From Vreelandella neptunia (GTDB lineage: Bacteria; Pseudomonadota; Gammaproteobacteria; Pseudomonadales; Halomonadaceae): a DNA stretch of 42,551 nucleotides. The stretch spans positions 1 to 42,551 of the forward strand of contig NZ_JAKVTW010000026.1 of the NCBI RefSeq assembly GCF_022489065.1, given 5' to 3'. This document shows, piece by piece, positions 26,159-33,116 of this stretch. How positions within the stretch are numbered: position 1 is the stretch's first letter; each line of letters opens with the position of its first letter. Position numbers and translations under genes: made by a program. The notes beneath the pieces were generated by a model. That model had not been told where the DNA came from, ran no database searches, and saw nothing but the letters and a program-made list of their open reading frames with translations.

Positions 26159-26502
26159 ATCCGGCGTCCCCCCGCAACTTGACGATGCCCTGCAACGCCA
26201 ACCTTCGCAAGTTCGCACGTCAAGATGACATGTTCGTGCAGGCGTTGATCCCTTGGGAACCAACTCCACCACCTCGTTCGTAACACCGCGTAGAATGCAA
26301 AATTCTCAACGTTTTCCGACTGGTATCAAAAGAATCCTATCCACTGCCTCCACACATCAAAAGATCGCGAAGGAACTTACAGGCAAAAAAATGTTGCTTG
26401 GCGATAAGTTGCGTGTCATGAGTTGAGTTGTCGCAATATGACGCAAATCACGCCGTTTAGCGACGAAACATATATGACCCACTAAGAGGTCGTGAGGGCA
26501 GA
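26159..26502. promoter_or_regulatory. repA upstream region with inverted repeat
   Basis: This 344-base gap between the IS6 right end and repA has no convincing gene. The last 150 bases turn AT-rich. An imperfect inverted repeat, TTGCGTGTCAT (26409-26419) and ATGACGCAA (26438-26446), lies about 60 bases before repA and is a candidate operator for RepA/RepB autorepression. CATATATGA at 26469-26477 could be a -10 region. The first ~100 bases show no feature. Confidence 0.4.
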
Positions 26503-27705
26503 ATGAAACCGGACATGAAAACCGTAGCAACCAGTTCCATCGCAGCATCTATTGCGTCGAACGCTGCCCGTCTTTCGGAAGCGCTTAACAACCATATGCG
26601 CAACAGTTTTCAGCCCGATAGTAGAAAATCGCTGCGCAAGTTTTATCCTGCCGAAGTCTCTGAACTCACGGGCATCAGCATGTCCAACCTGAGAACACGC
26701 CATCAGGAAGGTGATTTCCCTGACGTTGAGACGGATTCCAGAGGCCGCAGGCTTTATACCGCCGAAGAGATCGACCAAATCCGCCATGTGATGGCGAAGA
26801 CGGGTCGGAATGGTGATTCATATCTTCCCGGACGACGCAAGAACGACGCCCTTCAGGTTATTTCGATTGTGAACTTCAAGGGTGGATCGAGCAAAACAAC
26901 CAGTGCGATCCACTTGGCGCAACGCTATGCTTTACGAGGTTATAGGGTTCTTGCAATCGACATGGACCCCCAAGCCAGCTTGACCACTATGTTCGGATAC
27001 CGACCTGAAATCGAATTCGCTGAGAGCGGAACGATTTATGACGCACTAAAATATGAAGATCCGGTTCCGTTGAGCCAAATCATCAGAAAGACCTATTTTC
27101 ACAATCTCGACCTCGCTCCTGCGGGCCTGTTGCTATCGGAGTATGAGACTGAAACCGCCTATGCACTTCAGCACAAGGTGGATCCGCCGTTCACGCAACG
27201 CCTTGCAATTGCTCTCGACGAGGTCGAGGCTGACTATGATCTGGTCATCATCGATTGCCCGCCTCAACTTGGCTTTACAACGATGACAGCCTTGTTGGCA
27301 TCTACCGGTCTTCTGATCACGGTCGTTCCCAGCATGTTAGATGTCGCCTCAATGGCGCAATTCCTTGAAATGGCTGGAGAAACCGTTCAAACTCTCGAGG
27401 AAGCTGCAGGGCCTATCGACTGGAACTTCCTCAAGTTCCTGATTGCTCGATATGAACCAACCGACGTGCCCCAGTCACAAATGGCGGGTTTTTTGCGTTC
27501 CATACTTCTGGATCAAGTTTTGACCACTCCGATGCTAAAATCCACAGCAATCTCTGACGCCGGGATGACGCAGCAAACCATTTATGAGCTGGATCCCGCA
27601 CAAGTTGTCAAGAAGACGCTGGTTCGCATCCTTGAGAGTGTGAATGGCGTCGCTAATGAGTTTGAAAAGACGATCCAGCAAGCTTGGGGAAGGGAAACTG
27701 ACTAA
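26503..27705 (+). CDS. repA: Plasmid partitioning ATPase RepA (ParA family)
   Basis: This 400-residue protein is the ParA-type ATPase of a repABC replicon, which segregates plasmid copies and represses the rep promoter. An N-terminal winged-helix/MerR-like DNA-binding region (about 40-100: YPAEVSELTGISMSNLR, RLYTAEEIDQI) precedes the deviant Walker A motif NFKGGSSKTTSAIHLA. MDPQASLTTMFGY and VIIDCPPQLGF are the other nucleotide-binding motifs. The stop overlaps the repB start (TAATG). Base composition is visibly more AT-rich than the catabolic genes to the left. Confidence 0.96.
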   Translation: MKPDMKTVATSSIAASIASNAARLSEALNNHMRNSFQPDSRKSLRKFYPAEVSELTGISMSNLRTRHQEGDFPDVETDSRGRRLYTAEEIDQIRHVMAKTGRNGDSYLPGRRKNDALQVISIVNFKGGSSKTTSAIHLAQRYALRGYRVLAIDMDPQASLTTMFGYRPEIEFAESGTIYDALKYEDPVPLSQIIRKTYFHNLDLAPAGLLLSEYETETAYALQHKVDPPFTQRLAIALDEVEADYDLVIIDCPPQLGFTTMTALLASTGLLITVVPSMLDVASMAQFLEMAGETVQTLEEAAGPIDWNFLKFLIARYEPTDVPQSQMAGFLRSILLDQVLTTPMLKSTAISDAGMTQQTIYELDPAQVVKKTLVRILESVNGVANEFEKTIQQAWGRETD

Positions 27706-28682
27706 TGGCCCGTAGAAACCTGTTTCAGCCCCCTGCCCCACCAGATGCAGACAGCGTGGCGAGCCCGACCGGAGAGCAAAAATCGCGTTTCCCGAATACC
27801 GGCCCAATGAGCGGCGTGAAATCGACGTTGAAGGATGTAGCAAGCAACGCGGTGAGAGAAATCTCTGTTGCCGTCATCGAGGAAAACGGACCTAAGGACC
27901 GTCTCTCTTTCGACGATGCCGATGTTGCAAAGCTCGCTGAGAGCATTAAGGCCCACGGCCAACAAGTGCCGATTATGGTCCGCCCGATCGCGGACAAACC
28001 CGGACACTACAAGATCGTCTATGGTCGCCGCAGATTGCAGGCCTTGCGATCGCTTGGTATCCCCGCAAAGGCACTTGTCAGATCTCTTTCTGACGAAGAG
28101 GCCATTCTCGCCCAGGGGCAAGAGAACACCCAGCGTTTGGATCCCAGTTTCATTGAAAAAGCGCTCTTCGCTGCTGAGCTGACCACAAGTGGCTATGAAC
28201 AGGCCATCATCCTTGACGCCCTGGCAGTGGACAAGCCAATGCTATCCCGCATGACCAAAGTTGCACGGTCCATTCCAAAGTCAGTCATTGAGCAAATCGG
28301 TTCCGCTCATGGCATTGGACGGAGACGTTGGGAAGAGCTCGCGGACCAGTCGCGCAACGACAGCGTCGTTCTTGAACAGATCACTGCGACGCTTCAGCTT
28401 GATGCCGCCAAAAGCTCTGACGACCGCTTTGGCATGCTCAGTGACGCCATTACTAAGGCGCTGAAATCTAAGGCGGCTAACGAACCAGCACCCTCCCCTA
28501 CCCTCTCCATCAAGCTTAGTGATGGGACGGCTTTAGCTGAGGTGAAAGAGACAGCGCGCGCTTTGACCTTTAGGCTGTCGAAATCTGCGACCCCAGAATT
28601 TGCTCAGTGGATGCGTAACAACGCGGAAGTTGAGCTTACGCGTCTCTATGAGGCGTGGCAGTCAGAACTAAGGCCTGACTGA
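27705..28682 (+). CDS. repB: Plasmid partitioning protein RepB (ParB family)
   Basis: This 325-residue protein is the centromere-binding partner of RepA. The ParB N-terminal nuclease-like domain is at about 65-160, with AESIKAHGQQVPIMVRPI, the YGRRRLQALRSLG segment, and AQGQENTQRLDPSF. A helix-turn-helix region follows (ALAVDKPMLSRMTKVA), which should bind the palindromic sites at 28962 and 30011. The start overlaps the repA stop by one base, so the pair is coupled. Confidence 0.96.
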   Translation: MARRNLFQPPAPPDADSVASPTGEQKSRFPNTGPMSGVKSTLKDVASNAVREISVAVIEENGPKDRLSFDDADVAKLAESIKAHGQQVPIMVRPIADKPGHYKIVYGRRRLQALRSLGIPAKALVRSLSDEEAILAQGQENTQRLDPSFIEKALFAAELTTSGYEQAIILDALAVDKPMLSRMTKVARSIPKSVIEQIGSAHGIGRRRWEELADQSRNDSVVLEQITATLQLDAAKSSDDRFGMLSDAITKALKSKAANEPAPSPTLSIKLSDGTALAEVKETARALTFRLSKSATPEFAQWMRNNAEVELTRLYEAWQSELRPD

Positions 28683-28729
28683 TCGTTGACCGAGCTAGAA
28701 ACACTTAGAAAAGGAGCACGACCAACAGC

Positions 28730-28769
28730 CTAAAAAAGAAAGAGCCCCCCAAGGTTTCCCTAGGAGAGC
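28730..28769 (-). terminator. Intrinsic terminator of the antisense RNA
   Basis: On the minus strand, bases 28769-28759 pair with 28754-28744 in an 11-pair stem with one mismatch and G-U pairs, closed by a GAAA loop. A TCTTTCTTTTTT tract follows at 28743-28732. On the plus strand the same structure lies in the repC leader and may be the stem through which the antisense RNA acts. Confidence 0.65.
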
Positions 28770-28786
28770 CCGATCTGTTCTTTGCA
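28730..28786 (-). ncRNA. Candidate counter-transcribed RNA of the repABC replicon (incompatibility RNA)
   Basis: repABC plasmids encode a short antisense RNA between repB and repC that represses repC. Here the minus strand of that gap has a promoter (-35 TTGACT at 28820-28815, 16-base spacer, -10 TAAATC at 28798-28793), then about 57 bases, then an intrinsic terminator. The length and layout match known ctRNAs. The transcription start near 28786 is inferred from the -10 position. Confidence 0.6.
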
Positions 28787-28792
28787 CTTTCA

Positions 28793-28820
28793 GATTTACC
28801 AGCTTCTCCGCGCCAGTCAA
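28793..28820 (-). promoter_or_regulatory. Promoter of the candidate antisense RNA
   Basis: TTGACT and TAAATC hexamers on the minus strand are separated by 16 bases and point toward the terminator at 28730-28769. No minus-strand open frame of note follows, which fits a noncoding transcript. Confidence 0.5.
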
Positions 28821-28911
28821 CAACAACCGATTCGGTTGCAGGAGATTCGCGGCCTTTTCTTTGATTTTCAGAGATATTGGTGCCTTTCACATCAGGTTGT
28901 CGTGAAAAAAC

Positions 28912-30006
28912 ATGGCATTTACACAAGCAACTGCATCCTCTGGGCTGCGGACCAGCAAATTATTGTCCGCGGACAATTCTATTCCAGAACGCCACATCGT
29001 CGTTGCAACAATTCGCAACGCAGCCCCTCGCCTCGGCCTCAGCGCATCAGTGATTTCGACATTAGATGCGATGCTTTCGTGCCTGGCGCCAAAGCGCAAC
29101 CACCACACAGTGTTTGCATCAAATTCAACACTCACATTTCGACTGAACGGCATCTCGGACAGAACGATCAGACGTCACGCTGCAACGTTGCAAGAGATTG
29201 GTCTACTCGTGCGACGTGACAGCCCGAATCGGAAACGCTTCACAAAGCACAACAGCCACCAGGGCACGGCTCTTCGGTTTGGCTTCGACCTTTCACCACT
29301 CTTTGATCGTCTTCCTGAGATCGCATCAATGGCTGCCGAGGTCATGAGGGAACGAGAGCAGATTGATTACCTGCGCGCCAAAATTCGCGCGGCTGCCAAT
29401 GCGAGCCTAATGGACAACCCCAAAAATGATGCGGTTCTCAACATCTTCCGAATCCTTCGTCGTAAATTATCACTCCAAGAATGCGAACAAATCCTCTTAG
29501 ATCTGCCAATCAACGAAGTAGAAGCCGAGGCAGCCGATGATGTGCAGTCTACGTTCGCAGCAACTGCGACCGACAGTGACGGTCATTTTGTCCGGCACCA
29601 TCATAAGTCAAATAAAGAACATATTGATAAAGAAGGCATCACTCTGAAAAGGGACGCCATTCCTATAATTACTGATGTTCCGATCACAATCTCAGAATTG
29701 CTATCTGCCTGCCCAGACGCGGCCGAGTTTGCACTGAGACGGATTGAGACGAGCCATGATGTCATTGCCCATGCTCGTACACTTGCGCCGATATTGGGGA
29801 TCACCAGCCAAAACTATGAAGCAGCAAATGAGCGCCTTGGATCTCTAAGAGCCGCGGCGACAGTTTGGGCAATCATGCAGTTCCATAACAAGATCAAAGC
29901 GGTTGGTGCTTACTTTCGCTCGATCACCACCGGATCAAAAAGTGTTACGTTTAGCCCTGAAAAATTGGTTCGACGTCTAGCTAAGATACAGAGCTATGCA
30001 GCCTGA
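28912..30006 (+). CDS. repC: Plasmid replication initiator RepC
   Basis: This 364-residue protein is the initiator of the repABC replicon. It has the RepC winged-helix region (ASNSTLTFRLNGISDRTIRRHAATLQEIGLLVRRDSPNRKRF at about 65-105 in two adjoining motifs) and the C-terminal RepC domain (ITSQNYEAANERLGS, AIMQFHNKIKAVGAYFRSI). In this plasmid class the origin lies inside repC, and the AT-rich middle (about 29580-29700) is the likely place. A perfect 16-base palindrome lies inside codons near the N-terminus and a 22-base one directly after the stop. Confidence 0.94.
   Translation: MAFTQATASSGLRTSKLLSADNSIPERHIVVATIRNAAPRLGLSASVISTLDAMLSCLAPKRNHHTVFASNSTLTFRLNGISDRTIRRHAATLQEIGLLVRRDSPNRKRFTKHNSHQGTALRFGFDLSPLFDRLPEIASMAAEVMREREQIDYLRAKIRAAANASLMDNPKNDAVLNIFRILRRKLSLQECEQILLDLPINEVEAEAADDVQSTFAATATDSDGHFVRHHHKSNKEHIDKEGITLKRDAIPIITDVPITISELLSACPDAAEFALRRIETSHDVIAHARTLAPILGITSQNYEAANERLGSLRAAATVWAIMQFHNKIKAVGAYFRSITTGSKSVTFSPEKLVRRLAKIQSYAA
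28962..28977. promoter_or_regulatory. parS: Candidate parS/centromere palindrome inside repC
   Basis: ATTGTCCGCGGACAAT is a perfect 16-base palindrome within the early repC coding sequence. The same core recurs just downstream of repC at 30011-30032. Paired palindromes in or around repABC genes serve as RepB binding sites in Rhodobacterales plasmids; assignment here is by position and symmetry. Confidence 0.65.
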
Positions 30007-30010
30007 ACAA

Positions 30011-30032
30011 ATAATTGTCCGCGGACAATTAT
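30011..30032. promoter_or_regulatory. parS: Candidate parS/centromere palindrome downstream of repC
   Basis: The 22 bases from 30011 to 30032 form a perfect palindrome with arms ATAATTGTCCG and CGGACAATTAT, sharing the 16-base core at 28962. It begins five bases after the repC stop. It is the strongest parS candidate in the window. Confidence 0.75.
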
Positions 30033-30073
30033 CTTCCCAAGAAGTCATTGAAAGGGCCCTGATGTTAGTATCG

Positions 30074-31194
30074 TTACAAACGGTCTCGCAGAGAACAAAG
30101 CCCTGCAGCTTTGGTCAGGTTGCCGCGGAACGTATCGCGCCGGCGTTGGTATCTGCGTGTCATTTCAGCGAATGCATGATCCAGTTGCTTTTGAATGTAT
30201 CGCTCATCGACGTCAGCGCTCGAGGCCAGACCCGCACGCAAACTGTGGCCCGAGAACAGGGCGAGGCGATTCTTTTCTGGCAGCTGGCTGCGGATACCCG
30301 CGTCCAACACTGTTTGCTTGATCAACCGCGCGACATGATTGTCAGAGAGGCGCGCATCAAGAGCACGGTTGTTTTCCCGGGTTGTTCGACGGAAGAGGGG
30401 GCCACCGTCGATCCTGGCAAAGTGCAGCCATGGCTCCAGCTCATGAACAGGACAGGTTTGCACCGACGTTCCTCGACCAATCTCAACTTCGCGCCAACCG
30501 GTTTTGCCACGCAGAAAAAGGATGGCTCCGTCGTCTCCGATCTCGATCCATCCACCGCTATCAGGTATGCCATCGCGGTTGTGATCGAGGCCGACAATTT
30601 CAGAGCGACGCAATCCGCCCGCATAGCCAATCAGCAGGATCGCACAGTCCCTGAGCACCCGAAGATCATGGGGCAGGGTGGCGATCATCGCGCTGATATC
30701 CTCTGCCTGGATCGCTTCCTTCTGCACTGGTGGAGGCGCGTGCTTTCTCTTGACTTCGGCCAGCACGGTCGCAATGCGGCGATTCTTGCGGTCAAGCGGA
30801 AACCCGCGCTGCGCATGGTTCCAAACGAGGCAGGACAGACGGCGGTCTATGGTGCTGACGGAGAGGGCAGGGGACCAATTTACCGGTGCGGCGAGATCCG
30901 CCAGGTAGAGACCAACCATTTCGGGCGACGGGGGAAGGCGATCCGCGCCCTTCAGCCTGCACCAGCGCGCGATGTGCTTCCAGTCTACAGCGTAGCCCTT
31001 ATTGATGTTCTCCGCCGTCGAAGCCTTGGCGTAGCCGCGGGCCGTATTGGATCAACCGATCGAGGGTGCCGGAGACCCAGGGACAGAGGAGGGACGTGCT
31101 AAAGCCTTGCCAGCGCCGGGTCTCTCTCGTCGTCCTGGTTGACCACGGATGCGCTTGGCGCGTCTGAACTCGATTTCTCATTCATTTCTTCCAT
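30074..31194 (-). pseudogene. Tyrosine recombinase/integrase with two frameshifts in its N-terminal part
   Basis: The frame 30919-30074 encodes the catalytic domain of a phage-integrase-type tyrosine recombinase: the first Arg in YAGGLRRSEIVGL, a Lys in LRGKTGW, HSLRAG, QLDHAF and the Tyr in TRRYQRR. The core-binding domain continues upstream in the same frame (KASTAENINKGYAVDWK, translated up to about 31040). A single extra G near 31045 and an extra T near 31100 break the frame. The natural N-terminus appears to start at the ATG at 31194 (MEEMNEKSSS). Removing one base at each place gives a continuous protein. As it stands only a start-less catalytic part could be made, so it is probably inactive. 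Confidence 0.8.
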
Positions 31195-31213
31195 GGCGCC
31201 GAACGTATTTCCC

Positions 31214-31244
31214 TATGTCCGATAAGGCAAGATTATGGGACATA
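31214..31244. promoter_or_regulatory. Dif-like inverted repeat, candidate core site of the adjacent recombinase
   Basis: TATGTCCGATAA (31214-31225) and TTATGGGACATA (31233-31244) are 12-base inverted arms with one mismatch, separated by GGCAAGA (7 bases). Arms of 11-13 bases around a 6-8 base spacer, with inner ends ATAA and TTAT, are the build of XerCD/dif and other tyrosine recombinase core sites. It lies 20 bases upstream of the recombinase start at 31194. Confidence 0.5.
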
Positions 31245-31319
31245 AGTGGATTGCGCAATTTGCGGCGGTTTATGGCTTGATAGATCGCAATAAGCGCCGT
31301 CTTGAGCTAGGCTTCTGGC

Positions 31320-32173
31320 ATGACTTACGCCCGGGCTGACGCCGCATACGACATCACCACACTACCCGGGCTACCCGCCTGGGTCGCCTCTGCCCGCGGG
31401 GAAACCCTTGAGTATGTGGCGTTTGTGTCGGGCGCGGCGCTGAACCACCTGCACCTCGTGTTGCGCCGCGAGGCGGTGTCGCAGAGTTTGCTGCGCAATC
31501 GGCTGGCGCTGCGCGCCGCCGCGGCCTGCGTCGGGCTGAAAGGGCGTCCGGAGCGGGCCGGGGCATTGCGCAACGCCGTCCACTTGTTGCGCTCCGGAGA
31601 TCTGCCCGGACCGGCGGGTTAGGTCGGCGCCGCGTGGTGGCGCGGCCAATCACGGTCAAAACGCTGCACAGGGCTTTGGCCGCGGTTGACCTAAACGGGA
31701 TCGCAGCATGGCCCGACGCGGGGCAGAGCACCCCGATTGCCCAGGCGGCGACGGTTCTGGAGACGGTCCTCGCGACGACGCCGCGCGGGGAAGTCGCCGC
31801 TTTGATCCTGACGGATGCCGCGCTCGCGTAGGTGCTCGGCAGGAATCATCTGCTGCCGCTGCTGGCCGCCGGGCTGAAACAGGGTGATCTGCGGCTGGCT
31901 TGCCACCGTGCGGTGAATGCCTCGGCGATTGAGGCCGTGCGGCTGGCGGCGACCCTGGCACGGCGAACCGCGCGACTGCAAGCGGTGGCGCCGAAACTTC
32001 GGGCGAAGCGGGCAGGGGAGTCCGTCAAAATCTTCCTGAGCCGAGATGCGGTCACGGCTTCCGCCCTCCCCTTTCCGGATCGGGCGGCGCGCAGGTTTGG
32101 CTACCGGTTACTCGAACTCGATGACCTTCGGGAACTCACCGGGCGCGACAGCTTCCGGCTTTACGGAGTTTAG
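31320..32173 (+). pseudogene. DUF1403-family protein, broken
   Basis: Three consecutive open pieces make up one DUF1403-type protein. The first (31320-31622) has LPAWVASARGETLEYVAF, ALNHLHLVLRRE and NAVHLLRSGDLPGPAG. The second and third share one frame and are split by an in-frame TAG at 31829-31831; they carry VVARPITVKTLHRAL, then HLLPLLAAGLKQGDLRLACHR and the C-terminal RELTGRDSFRLYGV. A frameshift or small deletion lies at about 31617-31634. DUF1403 proteins have no known function and occur on alphaproteobacterial plasmids beside recombinase and scpB genes. With two lesions this copy is a pseudogene. Confidence 0.75.
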
Positions 32174-32175
32174 GG

Positions 32176-32250
32176 ATGGCAAAGGATCGATCTGCGCAGG
32201 AACTTGACCGCGAACTGACCAACCTGCGGCTGGAGCTGCACTCGCGGAAT
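32176..32250 (+). pseudogene. Possible N-terminal stub of a plasmid scpB-like gene
   Basis: The ATG at 32176, two bases after the DUF1403 stop, opens MAKDRSAQELDRELTNL followed by LELHSRN, after which similarity to anything I recognise stops. The beginning resembles the start of plasmid-borne ScpB (SMC-Scp complex) proteins that follow DUF1403 genes in Rhodobacterales. The remaining ~170 residues are absent; the sequence runs into the promoter of the IclR operon. The frame stays open to 32418 but overlaps the IclR gene and is not credible beyond about 32250. Confidence 0.4.
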
Positions 32251-32316
32251 AGAAGCGGCGGCTATTTGCCACCGCTGCGCCGGTGCCAGGGCCAGTCATA
32301 CTTCGGAATAAACCGG

Positions 32317-32347
32317 TTGACAGAATGTCGCATCTATCGGATATATT
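32317..32347 (+). promoter_or_regulatory. Strong promoter-like sequence before the IclR gene
   Basis: TTGACA at 32317-32322 is a consensus -35. The AT-rich GGATATATTC follows, giving a -10 at 32340-32345 (GATATA, 17-base spacer) or 32342-32347 (TATATT, 19-base spacer). Predicted transcription would start at about 32352, which is also the best start codon, so the mRNA may be leaderless. Confidence 0.6.
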
Positions 32348-32351
32348 CAAT

Positions 32352-33116
32352 ATGGATATCAAGTCTTCTAATAAAATACATTCCGATAAGGGCGTTCGAC
32401 CTTTGTCAACGGTATTAAGGACGCTTGAGGTCGTGGATTACTTTGCTGGGCGTTCCCGCCCCGCGCGGCTAACGGAAATTGCGTCGGCACTAAATCTGTC
32501 GCGGGCGACAGCCTATCAACGCGCGTTCACTTTGCTTGAGGCCGGATGGCTGGAGCAAGATGAAGATGGTCGTTACCGCTTGTCGATGCTGGCCACGCGG
32601 GTGGCGGCGGCGGCGCTGGAACAGGCGGATCTTGGGGCGCGGTCCGGCGCCGTGCTTTCCGAATTGACCGACCGCACCGGCAAAACCGCGTCGCTTTGCG
32701 TTATGCACCGGGGTGAGCCCAGCATCGTTGCGCGGGTCGAAAGTGAAAGTCTTCTGCGCGCTGAACAAAAGATCGGGACGGGGCTGTCACTAGAAGGCTC
32801 TGCTTCTGGACGGGTTCTGGTTGCTTTCGCCGACGAAGTTACAGTGGAACGGATGCAACTTCGCGGGTCGGAACTTCCTACCGAAGACGTGCTGCGACAA
32901 GTTCGGCAAAATGGTTACGCTGTATCCAGCGGGCAGGTCCAGACGGGCGTGCTTGCCATTGCGGCGCCAGTTTTTGACGTCCACGGCAAATGTTGCGCGG
33001 CTTTGTCACTGGTTGGGCCTTCGTACAACTTCGATACCAATGAACTGTTCTCGCCGTTGATAGATGCCGCAAATCGCTTGACCGATATTTACAAAGGGAG
33101 CTCCGGGACATCATGA
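32352..33116 (+). CDS. IclR-family transcriptional regulator
   Basis: The protein is 254 residues from the ATG at 32352; in-frame starts at 32325 (ATG) and 32283 (GTG) lie in or before the promoter. The winged helix is at about 15-80 (LTEIASALNLSRATAYQRAFTLLEAGWL), followed by an IclR ligand-binding domain with GTGLSLEGSASGRVLVAF and VQTGVLAIAAPVFD. It is the first gene of an operon and overlaps the next gene by four bases (ATGA), so regulator and unknown proteins are made together. It should control its own operon in response to the imported substrate or a product of it. It is not next to the bhc genes, so I do not equate it with BhcR. Confidence 0.88.
   Translation: MDIKSSNKIHSDKGVRPLSTVLRTLEVVDYFAGRSRPARLTEIASALNLSRATAYQRAFTLLEAGWLEQDEDGRYRLSMLATRVAAAALEQADLGARSGAVLSELTDRTGKTASLCVMHRGEPSIVARVESESLLRAEQKIGTGLSLEGSASGRVLVAFADEVTVERMQLRGSELPTEDVLRQVRQNGYAVSSGQVQTGVLAIAAPVFDVHGKCCAALSLVGPSYNFDTNELFSPLIDAANRLTDIYKGSSGTS

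Noticed and set aside
28782..29219. 145-residue plus-strand frame overlapping the repC start
   Set aside because: It conflicts with repC in another frame and covers the antisense RNA promoter; no motif supports it.
29996..31102. 368-residue open frame on the plus strand after repC
   Set aside because: It covers the minus-strand tyrosine recombinase, whose catalytic residues are recognisable; the plus-strand translation is not protein-like.
32176..32418. 80-residue protein continuing through the IclR promoter
   Set aside because: After about 25 codons the frame crosses the promoter and overlaps the IclR gene; only the first part resembles anything.
32352..33116. IclR gene as BhcR, regulator of the bhc genes
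   Set aside because: It is more than 10 kb from bhcA, beyond the replicon, and is translationally coupled to an unrelated operon.
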